Below, in pieces: positions 1 through 11,803 of a stretch of 64,000 bases of DNA. The position numbers and the translations under genes were made by a program. The notes under the pieces are model-generated. The model searched no databases. It was not told where the DNA came from and saw only the letters and a program-made list of their open reading frames with translations. The number at the start of each line of letters is the position of its first letter. The first letter of the stretch is position 1. The DNA comes from Megachile rotundata (Eukaryota > Arthropoda > Insecta > Hymenoptera > Megachilidae): contig NC_134984.1 of assembly GCF_050947335.1 (NCBI RefSeq), forward strand, positions 11,513,926 to 11,577,925. Direction: 5' to 3'.

Positions 1-140
1 CCATCCATCTCAAAACCCCCAAAGATCCCAAAAATCCCAAAACTCCCCCAAAAATCGTGCTCGAAGTATTCGTACCCTACATTTGACCCCTAATTAATTA
101 TTAGAATGCCAATTTGGATTATTACCTATTTGGTACAAAT
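1..140 (+). repeat. Dispersed minisatellite-associated unit, copy A
   Basis: This copy matches 6034-6153 in the same orientation. The core (about 48-140) has only about two mismatches, and copy A carries roughly 19 extra bases in its C-rich left part. The left edge (runs such as CAAAACCCCC and GATCCCAAAAATCCC) looks like the degenerate end of an AATTCCC-type array, so an array probably lies just outside the window, as it does beside copy B. No open frame covers it. I do not recognise it as a named repeat family. Confidence 0.85.
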
Positions 141-954
141 AATCAATTCGGTGAAACTTGATAGTTACGTGACTTTGAGTCACTAGTCATTGCATGATGG
201 TTGTGCTGTTCAACCTCATGCAATTCCTCAAGGGTTGTGCAGACTCTGAAACACCCCTTTTCACCCAATCGTAAATCTGCCACGGCCAAATGTGTCCAGT
301 TATACAGTTACGATTCCTCTTAAAGGAGCTTTGCAGTTAATGTATAGACTGCAAGCTCTTATTGAATCTCATAAATCAAATTCACACGTCCGAGATTAAT
401 ACTTTGACGATAGAATTAATAATTCGATCGGGTAATTAATATTTCGATGATAGATAATTATTCAAGGTACAGGTAGTGAAGTTTTTATGAACCGTAGAGT
501 TTCTGAATGGTGGTTGAAATGAATTATTAATTTCGTTGGAATTAGTTATTCATTTTATGGATTATATATCGGTTCGGTAGGAAGGTAACGAAGATGTAGT
601 GTGAGGATTAATAATAATAATGAAGAATAATATTAATAAAAATAGTATTATTGACATTAATCAATAAAAATGTTAATAAAAATAATATTAACGACACTAA
701 TCAATAAAAATGTTAATAGAAATAATATTAGAAATACTAATGATTTAATAGTGTTTTCTAGGGTCGTTTTTAAGATTCTCTATATATCAGCAGCAATCAA
801 TTTTAGTTTAAATTACTATTTCTTTTTTGAGTTATAATTTATGTTTGATGTTCTTAAATTGCATGATTTCTATTCTTTTAAATTTTTGGGTTCGCAAATT
901 TCTAGATTTTTAAATTTTTGGATTTTTAAATCTCCTTTCTGTGTATTATAATTT
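141..954. other. AT-rich stretch without a recognisable gene
   Basis: No open frame or RNA gene is supported here. The only internal structure is a short tandem repeat at 613-745; the remainder is AT-rich low-complexity DNA. Confidence 0.6.
613..745 (+). repeat. 40-bp AT-rich tandem repeat, about 2-3 copies
   Basis: The unit beginning CATTAATCAATAAAAATG repeats after 40 bp (about 655 and 695), followed by a degraded third copy. The copies differ at a few positions. Confidence 0.75.
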
Positions 955-1490
955 TAAAATCGCTAAATTACCAGATTTCAAAAATTCTCAACTTTCTCAA
1001 CTTTCTCAAATTTCTCAAATTTTTCAACTTTCTCAAATTTCTCAAATTTTTAAAATTGCTCAAACTTGTCAGATTTCTCAAATTTCTCAAATTTCTCAAA
1101 TTTCTCAAATTTCTCAAATTTCTCAAACTTCTAGATTCTCAAATTTCTCAAATTTCTCATATTTCTCAAATTTCTCAAACTTCTCAAATTTCTCAAATTT
1201 CTCAAATTTCTCAAATTTCTCAAATTTCTCAAACTTCTCAAATTTCTCAATGTTCTCAAATTTCCAGATTTTCAAAATTTTTCAAATTCCCAAAATTTCT
1301 TAAATTTCTCAAATTCCCCAAATTTCCAAATTCCCAAAATTTCCAAATTCCCCAAATTTTTCAAATTCCTCAAGTTTCCAAATTCCTAACATTTCTCAAA
1401 TTCCCCAAATTTCCAAATTACCAAAACTTCCCAAATTACCAACATTTCTCAAATTTCAAAATTTCCATATTCCCACATTCTGCACAACGA
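955..1490 (+). repeat. 9-bp minisatellite (AAATTTCTC)n
   Basis: The array is nearly perfect from about 1077 to 1255 and decays on both sides into variants (AACTTTCTC, AAATTCCC, AAATTTCC). The homogeneous centre with degenerate edges is the pattern expected from unequal exchange. Because 9 is a multiple of three, two overlapping frames stay open and would encode low-complexity Phe-Ser-Asn or Gln-Ile-Ser repeats; I do not regard these as genes. Confidence 0.92.
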
Positions 1491-2094
1491 ACCGCCAAAT
1501 AATCCTGCACCCAAAAATAATTAAAAACATAGTACTCAATTTGTCTATACATAATTTCATTTGGAGTTATACAAATCCATCATGGTGGACATCTCGTAAT
1601 CAATATATTCCTTCGTGTCATTCATTTATTGAGGATTTATAATGAGAATTACGCGGAGCCCTCCAATCTGACGTTAATTTGCTATTTGAATGTAAATACG
1701 TTTACGGATCTGATGAATTCGATGATCATCGAACGACCAAACGGGTCATCCGGTAACGACATTGCCAGGCGTCGCGACGCGTTGCATCGCGTCGTATCAC
1801 CAGAATGCGAGTCGACGTGGAAAGCCAACGATGAAAAAAAAAGTTATACGAACAGGAAATGCGGTTGATAGAGATCGACTTTTTAACACATTGGTTGATA
1901 TGATATGTTCGATGAAAATCTCATCCGAGATATAATATTATCAGTATTTTCGTCGGATATTATGAGTATTTTCAACGAGAGCGAAATATCATGTAGTCAA
2001 AATTACGATTTTATTAATATTTTAGATACGAAATGAATACCGATTGAAAATTTCTGAGTAGAAATTAAAAAAGATTGGTTACTAACTGATTGTA
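1491..2094. other. Unique stretch, no gene recognised
   Basis: A GC-richer patch at about 1650-1870 contains a 79-codon open frame (1629-1868, +) with no domain, signal peptide or family resemblance I can identify. The rest is AT-rich. Confidence 0.5.
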
Positions 2095-2835
2095 AGTTTC
2101 AAGTTAAATGAAGTGGAAATTTATGAATTTGTATATCGAATACATAAAAAATTTGCAAATTAATGAATTTTTATGTTGAATAAATAAAGGATTTACAACT
2201 TAATAAATTTGTATATTGAATGAATACAAAAATTGCAATTTGATGAATTTGTATATTGTTGGAGTATCGCGATATGTCATTAGATTAGTATACAAATAAA
2301 AAATTTGTAAACTGATGAATTTTTATATTGCATGAATAAAAACTTTGCAAATTGATGAGTTTGTGTATTGAATATATAAAAAATTTGCAATGTAATGAAT
2401 TTGTATATTGAGTAAATATCAAATTTGCAAATTAATGAATTTTTATATTGAATAAATAAAGAAGTTCCAACTTAATAAATTTGTATATTGACTAAATTAA
2501 AAATTTCCAAATTCATGATTTTTTATATTGGAGAAAACAAAAATATTCAAATTAAAGGATTTGCATATTGAATAAATAGAGAATTTGCAAATTGATGAGT
2601 TTTTGTATTGAATGAATACAAAATTTGCAAATTTATGAATTTATATATTGAATAAACAAAAAATGTACAATTTGATAAGTTTCTTTATTGACTAAATTAA
2701 AACAGAGCAAATTGATGAATTTTTATATTGAATGAATAAAAAGTGTGCAAGCTGATGAATTTGCATATTAAATAAATTGAAAATGTGCAGATACACAAAT
2801 TTTTATATTAATTAAATAAAAGATTTGTAGGTTAA
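2095..2835 (+). repeat. Degenerate satellite of about 40 bp, roughly 18 copies
   Basis: Units of the general form AAATTTGCAAATTGATGAAT followed by TTTTATATTGAATAAATAAA recur every 40-41 bp. Substitutions are frequent and one unit is interrupted (about 2260-2300, containing GGAGTATCGCGATATG). It is an old, diverged array with no coding potential. Confidence 0.85.
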
Positions 2836-3029
2836 TAATGTAAATATTTAACAATAAAGAAATTTGGATATTTAAAAATTTAGTAAATTGACAATTTGAA
2901 AGCTCGGTACTTTGATGATTTAGTAACGAAAAAAATTTGATTATTTGTAAAATTTTTAAATTTTATAATCAGTCAATTGCAATATCGATAATTTAGAAAT
3001 TCTCAGTTTTAAAAATTAAGAATCTTATA

Positions 3030-3588
3030 CGAGGTGCGATCATTAAGTTCCGGGACTGATCCCGTATATGCAGATAAAGTCACGTGTTTCAAATTTGGCT
3101 ACTATTCTCTTCAAAGTAGTCCCCTTGTGCAGCTATGCACCGATCCCAGAGCCTCTGCCATTTTTGGAAAGCTTCCTAGAAGTCTTCTTGTTGAAGCGTG
3201 TCAAGCACCTGCTGCGATTCGCGTTGAATCTCGTCCACCGTGTCAAATCGGCGACCCTTGAGCTTTAATTTTATTTTGGGAAACAAAAAGAAATAACAGG
3301 GTTCCAAATCTGATGAATACGGAGGGTGAGGAAGTACGACAATTTTCCATGTTTCTTTTTTTTTAATGTCCCTCTGTTCCAATTTGGAGTCCATCGTGAT
3401 TTCGCAAAGGAGAGCGTGCGTATGCTACCATAAACTTGTATAATACAGGATTCAATGAAGACATCGCTTCCAAACTTCGTGTCATATGTCTCGAAGATTG
3501 TTATTCTTATGTTCTGCGAGCGCATGTCAATCGTGTCATTCGTTTGGTCACAGCAGACACAATCCCGGAACTTAATGATCGCACCTCG
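3030..3588 (-). mobile_element. Internally deleted mariner element, complete at both ends
   Basis: The element is 559 bp, flanked by TA dinucleotides (3028-3029 and 3589-3590) that fit the mariner TA target duplication. The termini are inverted repeats of about 28 bp starting CGAGGTGCGATCATTAAGTT, near-identical at both ends. Full mariners are about 1.3 kb, so more than half has been lost. The minus strand keeps the C-terminal third of a transposase. With both ends intact it could in principle be moved by a related transposase, but it encodes none. Confidence 0.92.
3089..3394 (-). pseudogene. Mariner transposase remnant, C-terminal third
   Basis: The minus-strand frame carries the block VLPHPPYSSDLEPCYFFLFP, then a lysine-rich KLKLKGRRFDTVDEIQ block. 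After one in-frame TAG (3176-3178), the same frame continues with QKWQRLWDRCIAAQGDYFEE to a natural stop at 3089-3091. This is the typical C-terminal layout of mariner DD34D transposases. The third catalytic Asp, normally in PCDFF/PCDYF, is Tyr here (PCYFF). The N-terminal DNA-binding region and the first two Asp residues are deleted. It is inactive. Confidence 0.9.
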
Positions 3589-3590
3589 TA

Positions 3591-4134
3591 AGTTAAGAGA
3601 TAATCTTAAAAGTTAAGAAATTTAATTGTCTACGGTTCATAACTAAAAAATGTCTAAAATTATATGAACTTAACCTTCATTCCTTTTGTCAATTAAATGA
3701 AGACAATCTAGTTAACAAATTAGTAAGGCTTGTAGTTACTTTTTCTTCAATAAACCGACACCATACTTACCAGCCATTTTTTCCAAAACAGCACCTGTGC
3801 ATCGATTTTCTGCAAAGAAACCAGACGTTGGCTTAGAAACCAGCGGCACGTAACCTCCGACTAACGACGTTAATGGACGTTGGACGTAACGGGTAGCTAA
3901 TTACTACGACACATCGCGGTTATATTTTCCCATCATTTAACCAACCAGGCATCCAGCGGTTATTTCGGACCACCTTCATAAACTAGAAACGCAACGATGC
4001 CCCTGAACTCTAATTAACACGTTCACAGCTTCAAATCCCACTTTCTAAAATAATCAAAGAACGAACAAGAAAAATTATTCTGGTAACTGTCAAAATTACT
4101 CGAAATTTAAGAGTAGATTTATGGAACTCATTGT
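3591..4134. other. Unique stretch with one short unassigned minus-strand frame
   Basis: A 53-codon frame on the minus strand (3739-3900) ends in LLKKK and a stop. It contains both an acceptor-like TTTCTTTGCAG and a donor-like GTAAGTAT. I cannot assign it to a family and do not call it a gene. Confidence 0.4.
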
Positions 4135-4480
4135 TTTGATGTGTCTGCAATTACATTTGTGAGATGTGAGAGTCAGATCTCTAAAATGTGCTTGGATTTC
4201 GAAAATGTGGGTCTCAGATCTCTGTAAAGTGTGAATCTTGAATTTCTGTAGTTTCTATGCAAATTTTAGATCTCTAAATTATGAATCTTAGATTTCTATA
4301 ATTTCTATGCAAATTTTAGATCTCTGACATGTGAATCTTAGATTTCTTATATGTAAATCTCAGATCTCTAAAATGTGAGTCTCAGATCTCTAAATTGTGA
4401 ACCTTAGATCTCTAAAATTTTAGATCTGTTAAATAGGAATCTTGGATTTCTAAATTATGAATCTTATTGTTAGATATCTT
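4135..4480 (+). repeat. Degenerate tandem repeat with AGATCTCTAAA core
   Basis: The motif (C/T)AGATCTCTAAA(A/T)TGTGAATCTT and variants recur about every 20-30 bp, with irregular spacing and many changes. It is low-complexity DNA of no coding character. Confidence 0.7.
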
Positions 4481-5314
4481 AGACATGAATCCCCTATACT
4501 TTAACGTGACATAACTTGACGGTTGAATACCATCACATGACAGTTGTTATACCTTGAGCAAACTCTGTTAACTTCTGCCAAGATAAAGAATCATTGTATA
4601 AGCTAGCTTAGGTGTCATGTTTTCTTTAGTTTTAATTTTAAAGTAAATGTGAAACGTCCATGCATCTAGTGCTAATATATACTACATACTAGTAACTAGA
4701 TTAGTGAGTTAGATTCTACTTGAACACTGAAAATAATTTAATAGTTTAGGCCCAACCTCATCTCCAAATGTAACAAGTTAGACAGCTATGTTCACTTAGC
4801 ATTCTTTGACTCTCAACATCCACAAAAAATTTATCTCCAAAAACTAGTAAATTTCATTTCTTCATAACAATTTTATAGTCCAAAAGTATGACTTCTATCA
4901 TCATAAAACTGCTATTAACTTTCTGTGTAAGTGTGCTACTGAATTTTTGGAGTTGTCCAACTCCAAACTCTCGAATTTGAACTTTTTTAACGAGATGGAA
5001 GAACAGGAGATTGAAGAACATCAATTATACAGACATTTTCAAGTATGCGACATAGTTATTTATTTCGCACTTCTTGACCAGCCAATGGTTGGAAATGTTT
5101 CAATTTTCAAGTGCTTGTTCCACTTTACTTGCCAGCCTTGGCACACTTGACAATCTTGGTGGTCCTCAAACACTTCAGAGCACCTATTACGCTCTGGGCA
5201 TCTTGAGAGAGTGGAGAGGCAAAATGTAAGTTATAAATGAGTCTTGACTTGTTTAAGAAATGTTTCAACTCTTGGTGTGTTGAGGAAACTGCATAACAAA
5301 ACTTGAGTTTAACA
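4481..5314. other. AT-rich stretch, no gene recognised
   Basis: A 67-codon open frame (4947-5150, +) has no recognisable feature. Nothing else stands out before the direct repeat at 5315. Confidence 0.5.
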
Positions 5315-5345
5315 TTTTTAATTTATGTTAAGGAATCAGGGAATT
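5315..5345 (+). repeat. 31-bp direct repeat, left copy
   Basis: TTTTTAATTTATGTTAAG followed by GAATCAGGGAATT recurs at 6170-6200 with one mismatch. The two copies bracket the minisatellite and the dispersed unit copy B, an 824-bp block. Confidence 0.85.
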
Positions 5346-6033
5346 TCCCAATTCCCCAATTTCTCAATTCTGCAATTCCCCAGTTCTTAAATTTCAAATT
5401 CCCAAATTCCCCAATTCCCCAATTCCCCAATTCCCCAATTTCCCAATTTCCCAATTTCCCAATTCCCCAATTTCCCAATTTTCCAATTCCCCAATTCCCC
5501 AATTTCTCAATTCTCCAATTCCCCAGTTGTTAAATTTCAAATTCCTAAATTTCGGAATACCCAAAAATCCCCAATTTCCCAATTCCCCAATTTCTTAATT
5601 TTCCAATTCCCCAGTTCTTAAATTCCCCAATTCCCCAATTCCCCAATTCCCCAATTCCCCAATTCCCCAATTCCCAAATTCCCCAATTCCCAAATTCCCC
5701 AATTCCCAAATTCCCCAATTCCCAAATTCCCCAATTCCCAAATTCCCCAATTCCCAAATTCCCCAATTCCCAAATTCCCCAATTCCCAAATTCCCATATT
5801 CCCATATTCCCAAATTCCCAAATTCCCAAATTCCCAAATTCTCAAATTCCCCAATTCCCCAATTCCTCAATTCCCCAATTCTCCAATTCTCCAATTCCCC
5901 AATTCTCCAATTCTCCAATTCCCCAATTCCCCAATTCCCAAATTTCCAAATCCCCATAGCCCCTAATTTCTAAATTTCGAAATTCCTAAATTTCCAAATT
6001 CTCAAAATTTCTCAAATTTCCAAAACGTATTTT
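5340..6033 (+). repeat. 8-bp/16-bp minisatellite (AATTCCCC/AATTCCCA)n
   Basis: AATTCCCC and AATTCCCA units alternate, and from about 5670 to 5800 they form a regular CCCCAATTCCCAAATT 16-bp pattern. Edges decay to AATTTCC and AATTCTCC variants. The minus strand is stop-free in three frames, which gives spurious Gly-Ile/Trp-Glu-Leu repeat frames. Confidence 0.95.
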
Positions 6034-6153
6034 CCATCAATCTCAAAACTCCCAAAGATCCCAAAAATCGTGCTCGAAGTATTCGTACCCTACATTTGAC
6101 CCCTAATTAATCATTAGAATGCCAATTTGGATTATTACCTATTTGGTCCAAAT
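6034..6153 (+). repeat. Dispersed minisatellite-associated unit, copy B
   Basis: This is the second copy of the unit at 1-140. It directly abuts the end of the AATTCCC array, which supports array and unit travelling or being duplicated together. Confidence 0.85.
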
Positions 6154-6169
6154 TGACATTTGGTCCGTA

Positions 6170-6200
6170 TTTTTAATTTATGTTAAGAAATCAGGGAATT
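6170..6200 (+). repeat. 31-bp direct repeat, right copy
   Basis: This is the partner of 5315-5345. It is followed by unique sequence (GTGGGGAGAGAGTCAG), whereas the left copy runs straight into the array. Confidence 0.85.
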
Positions 6201-8244
6201 GTGGGGAGAGAGTCAGAGAATCTTGTGGCAAGATAGACTTTATTCAAAGAATGTTAATTACAGTAGCAATATTTATGATTATTATCTATTATCTAATTTA
6301 TTAGGAATAAATAAATAATTTAGTTTATGTTATGAACTTTACATAGAAAATCATGTATTTTCTATCAATTTTTTCTTCTATGAAAGAAATCAGAGGTAGA
6401 TCAACTATTTTGTAATCATTGTGAACGCCATGTTTAAATTTGGGCACAAAATGGCTGACATCTGGTCACTGAGTGAACTTCGACAAAATATAAATATGTA
6501 AATGAATAAATATGTATATAAATGAATAAATATGTATATGAATGTATGTGCAGTTTGTGTAAGTATATTCTAGATCTGTCACTGTTCCAAAAATTTCTTT
6601 CAGCAACTTTCAGAATTGCCTTCAGAAAAGCAACTTACACAAACTTAAATAAATTATTATCTGAGCTAATGCATAATATACTATAATAATTAAACTAATT
6701 GCATTACTTTCAACATATATCTACACTTGAAGTATTTCAAAATTAATCTTGTGAATATCTTATAAGCGATATTAAAAAGTCCTTCACAACAAAGAACTTA
6801 GATATTTAAAAATACTATCTTAGCTTTAGCCTAGTTTTCTTTTTCTTTTTTTCTAGCTGATGTCAGAATTTAAGCAATATTGATGCTAAATATGAACTTT
6901 CTGCATCTGAATTTCTAGTCTCTGTCGCGGTATTTCTTAAGCAATAACCTGGTGATAGATATATGGTCTCCTACTCGTGTCTCATCTCCTGTCTCCACAT
7001 ATGTCAAGCAAGAACGTAGCTTAGTGGAAGCCGTGAGATGCATGGACGTCGAAAATGAAGTCCTTTACGATACACGTTCATTTAGACCGACAGACGTGTA
7101 CACTATGGAGGCTACACATATGTAGCGACTACATATGGAGACTATATGTGGAGACTATAGATTGTACTATAGACATCTTATACACAGATATTTCGATACA
7201 AGTGGCGTTTGAACATTTGACGTCAATTTATAAATCGTTGAAACTCTAAATTCTCAAAATTACAAATTCCAAATCCAACATGTCCCAAATTTTATCCTCA
7301 TCATCGTTGTAGCACAACTGCATAGAATATTAGAGGTTAAGGGGTGAATAATCAAAGCTAAGGTTTAATCAAAGACAGCCAAAGCAGTCTAAGACAAGGT
7401 TGAATTACTTTCAAATATGTTCAAAAAGGTTGTTTAAATTTGTGAAGCATTGTTATAAACTTTCGTAAAAGGCTCCACATCATGTCATTATTGTGTTAAA
7501 CATTCTTTCTTCGACACGCTATATACAAAAGCGATCTAAAGCCTCTGTAACACTATCCCAAATTTCAGTAAAAAGCTCCATCTTAACATTTGCACTAACG
7601 ATTGAGTTAACTTTCATCCTCAAAAGTGATCCAGCGTCAAAACTTCCGAAACTAAAGAGCGAAGATGGCAGATATGAAAGATGCATAACGGAAATAGCAT
7701 TTCTCGTACTCCGAACATCTTTCCATCCTGTTTCGTTCAAGAAAATCAAACATTCATACCGTCCACTTAGTCGTTGCTCGTTTCTTAAACCGAATTACCA
7801 TCCAGTCCCGGCTGTCTCTTTTTTCTCTTATTAGAACGCTCGGGACACGCCTTGTGGAGATCAAAAACCGGGAACTGCAGAGGCCCGGAAACATCCGATA
7901 GAGCCGTTCTCGAAATCAAAGAATTGCACCGGCAGCCTCCATGGCGCGTTTTATTAAACGAATTCTGTTGGAGTCCTCGAAATACCGACGGAAAATGGAA
8001 CATCGTAGCCCTCATCAGAGGAAACGGCCGCACTCGTTACGGATAAATAAATAAAAGTACGGACGAAACGTGTTTGAAGGTGGTTCACAGGTGCCTTGTA
8101 CAAACGTTTCATTTCTTTATCTCGCACAAGTATAAGGCACCAAAAATTAACTGGTATAAAGAAGGTGATACCTTTATACTTGTTTGAGATCTGTCAACAA
8201 ATCTCATTTTCTCGTTTTTGTCATATAAAGTTACAGTATTGGAA
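6201..8244. other. Mostly unique DNA, no gene recognised
   Basis: A 20-bp tandem repeat (AATGAATAAATATGTATATA, about 2.5 copies) lies at about 6493-6545. Short near-repeats of ACATATGGAGACT lie at 7112-7165. A GC-richer patch at 7640-8050 gives overlapping open frames on both strands (for example 7785-8033 minus), with no family resemblance I can name. Confidence 0.5.
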
Positions 8245-8365
8245 AGTTGGGAATTTTTAAACTTGTGGTTGATTTAAGAATTTCAGAATTTGAGGTTTTA
8301 GGAATTCAGAAATTTGAGAATTTCAGAGTTTGTATATTTGAATTAGAAATTTTGATCATAATGTG
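8245..8365 (+). repeat. Degenerate GAATTTCAGAATTTGAG repeat
   Basis: A short run of AATTTGAG/AATTTCAG variants resembles the decayed edge of the AATT-type arrays seen elsewhere in the window. Confidence 0.55.
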
Positions 8366-9195
8366 AAATAATGATTATAATATTAAATATAATATCAAGA
8401 CAACTAATTTTAGAATATCAGGTACGTTTTGTTTTCAGAAATCCTTGATCTGATTATAATTAGAATTGAACAAATTTATTTGCAGTGAAAATACGAGTCT
8501 GGTTTAACACATTTCGACTGTGTCACATATGTGACACATATGTAAGGGTTTAAACCTTCACTCTGATTGAACCTTATTGATCCCTGTTCAAAGGAGTAAT
8601 TAAAATATTACTGTAATTTATTATACAGCTAGAAATGTATGAATTTTCATATTCTACAAAAAAATCGTGAATATTAAAGGTTCTCTTTATCCACACGATG
8701 TCGATGAACGATTAATATCTTCGATTACCTTCCACTTTGCTACGAATGTCGCGCTGAACGGAGATCGTTACTCATAATTCATCGTTATGAAACGTTTGTT
8801 CGATTTGCAGGCAGTTTAATTGCCCGAACAATTAATTGTGATCTGTCGAACGCTAGAGATTCTGGGAAACTGCGCAAATTTTATCATCGCCCCTGAACTT
8901 TTGACATACTCGATGATTTACGAGCGGACTAGCGAAATTTTTCCGTGCTTAAAGGAAAAAGAAAATATGAATACCTTAGATTTTGTTTACGGGAAGATAA
9001 ACAGGTTGAAAAGGGTTTAATCTAGTAATTTTCATCCGGAAATTGATGGAAGCAAAGGGTATATCTATTTAAGTTCTATCAGCGTTAAACAGAATTTAAA
9101 TTTGTTTTTGAAATCTGGTATTTTCATGTACAATGATAATTCGATAAGAAGGCAATATTAGTATAATAAAATGTAAATATAATATAAAAAGTATA
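8366..9195. other. AT-rich stretch, no gene recognised
   Basis: It includes a small palindromic motif, GTCACATATGTGAC, at about 8522-8537. A 66-codon frame (8820-9020, +) is unassigned. Confidence 0.45.
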
Positions 9196-9199
9196 TTAA

Positions 9200-9411
9200 C
9201 CACTTTAATGGCCGCTCACGTAACATGTGTGACAGTTAACGAACGTAGGTGCTTTAATAATTATCGCACAAAGGAAAATATTTTTGTCGTTTTTCGTTTA
9301 TTTTATGTGTATTCACACGTTGAATTGTTTCGTGAATTTACATAAAGTTTTTTTAAATTCAAAAACATTGCCGACCCTTGCCAACGTTTAATGGCGTAGG
9401 CTATTAAAGTG
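9200..9411. mobile_element. TTAA-flanked MITE-like element
   Basis: The element is 212 bp between two TTAA tetranucleotides (9196-9199 and 9412-9415). Its ends are imperfect inverted repeats: CCACTTTAATGGCC at the left and CACTTTAATAGCC (reverse complement) at the right. TTAA duplication is the hallmark of the piggyBac superfamily, so a non-autonomous piggyBac-type MITE is my reading. No internal coding sequence is present. A chance TTAA pair in AT-rich DNA is possible, but matching inverted ends make it less likely. Confidence 0.6.
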
Positions 9412-9415
9412 TTAA

Positions 9416-11803
9416 TATATTCGCATATTAATCCTCAACGACCATACTTCATCAAGTTCCTACATCCAAATAATCCTTAAAAAGTAATTTTAACATATTT
9501 CTTCAGGTTTTCAGGATAAAATTGATGTTAAATTAGCTGAAGTCGTTTTATACCTCAGGGGTTGTATTACAAATATAAAGTGAAAAATGAAGAACGTTTT
9601 TCTGAACAAAATTTAGCGACCGTGTATTTTGAATGTATATTTTCCATGTTCCACAAATTACCTGTTCCAGTTTTTCGGAATAGTCTGTGCAGGGTAAAAA
9701 CACGGAAGCGTGTAATGTTTATTAGCGAGGGGCAGCTCGTCTGCGAGCGGAACGACTCATTAAAGCGGACGAAGCCGCGTATTACGCAAAATAATAATAC
9801 AGCAGAAGCCGGTGGTCGACGGTGGCCACGAAATTGCTTAACCATTATGAAAGGGGAACGACTTTCTCATTCTTTCCCCGGTGAGTTGCGAGAAAAGACC
9901 AACATCCGCCTCATTTCCCATCGTCTCGTCTGCGTTTCGGTTTGCTCCGTCCATTTGCCAGCCTCTCTCGCCTCCGAGCAGCATTTCTGCCGCTCAGAAA
10001 TAACGAGAATGTAATTTTCCGGGACGCGTATTATTATCATCGGCAGGACATCGCCTCGTCCTCGGCGTTCTTCCTGTTTCGCATATTCGTCCGTGTTTGC
10101 TACGCGAATACGTCCGCTCCTATTTTCTGTCACTTTTGTTGGAACGATGTCGCGACTGTCAGCTCGCTTCGTTAACGCGGAATCTTCCTCGCGAAGCGTT
10201 CCTCCATTTTCTGCAAACTTCGCTTCGCTTTTCGAGTAATTCGCAACCCTGTTTCGCGCCAGTTCCTTTTCGAAAATTCGAAAACTTTGTCGAGAGGAAC
10301 GCTGTTCGAGGTTTTTCAGTCAAATTATGGAGGGTTGAACGAAAATCGTCTTTCGTATTCTGAAATCTTCAAATCTATGTAGGATGGGAGCAAGAAGATT
10401 AGACAACGCATTAAAGTAATAGTAGAAATTTAATAATTTTGAAGGAATACACAAAATTAAAGTTTACGATTATAGTTAACGTTTCCACGGTTCGGTCAAG
10501 ACTCTCCCGCTTTCGACGCTGTCGCGCTTTTATATATTTCGCATTCGCACTCTTTTGTTTCACACACACTCATACCACGCAAAAATTAATCGCCCTTTAC
10601 CGAATCCCACATCTATGATGTACAATACAACTAAGGGACTATCGCTTTATAAAGGCGAATCATCATATGAACTTTCCGAACTTCCACTTATCTAGCGTCC
10701 AGTACTCTGTTCTCTATTCTTTACCCTTACAGTCACCATTGTATCTCAGTTACTCATCCTCAATTTTCTATGCATACCAGGCGTACGAATTAATAATTCT
10801 TCCTCTCATTCTAATGCTTTCAATGTGAACAATTTTTCAGGAGGACACACTTTGAAGGACAGATGGTAAACATGTATAACCAACAATTGTGCAAACTTTG
10901 TATGAAGCATTTTTCCCCTTCTCCCTTTCTTAAAAAAGAAATTAAGAATTATCAACCGGCACACCTGGTACCAAGTCTCTTTAAACTTTAAGTTTGTACT
11001 AACAGAACTTAGAAAACCTCTCAGTTTCCGTTAGAGCCAACGAGAATAAAATAACGACACATACGAATAGGACCCAAGATATACCTAGCCATCGATAACC
11101 GTCAGAGGAACCACCGCAAGAATTTAATTACAAGCAGTGTCGAGTTTAGTCTGCGGACAAGTTTGGTCGTTAATCGGTAAGCTCGCAACTGTCTGTATCG
11201 CATCGAAATAGCGAAGAGGCCGCACCATTGAGAATACGAGTGTACACAGTAGTGCCAGCAGATTAATATCTTCCTCGAGTGTAGGCAGACTGTTGGATCA
11301 CGTTGCCGGTGTATATATTATATCATTGGTGTAGCTGTAGAACAATGTCTCCTTGCGTCGCTCGTAATTTGTAAGACCATACGCTGCCGCAGAAGTGCAA
11401 GCTGGCTCGTAGCTGACAGACATAGCGACTTCAACAATACCAAATCAGCTTGAAGTTTCCATAATCTTGCTGAGGTAACGGTCACGCGACGTTCCGTTCG
11501 AATCAGCGGTTTCTCTGCTATTAGGTATACTAGTGTTTAGATAGTCCTATTGTACGTGTAGTGTACATTGGTAATTGTAAAAACAGATGAACATATGTTC
11601 ATCCATTTTATGGAGTCCACTTATGAAGCACTATTGACATCGACGTAAAGAGAATATACGAGGTTTATGGAAAGCCTGAAAATTGAGATTGAGTAACTTG
11701 TTTGATGTAGTCACTGTTTATCGCTCCACTATAGCTACTATATTTACTATTATAGTAGGACAGGATAATCACTGTTTAAGGATCATATCGTCGTAGAGAT
11801 TAT
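9416..11803. other. Unique DNA with a CpG-rich patch, no gene recognised
   Basis: Position 9700-10330 is clearly CpG- and GC-richer than its surroundings and is open on both strands (9562-10014 plus; 9867-10133 minus), but the predicted peptides show no domain. Position 11000-11640 is likewise complex and GC-richer without a usable frame. Either patch could be an untranslated exon or a regulatory region; nothing in the sequence decides this. Confidence 0.45.

Noticed and set aside
955..1490. CRISPR-like appearance of regularly spaced short repeats
   Set aside because: There are no unique spacers; the arrays are simple tandem minisatellites in a eukaryotic sequence.
5394..5957. Gly/Trp/Ile/Glu-rich frames (minus)
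   Set aside because: They are translation of the AATTCCCC/AATTCCCA array only.
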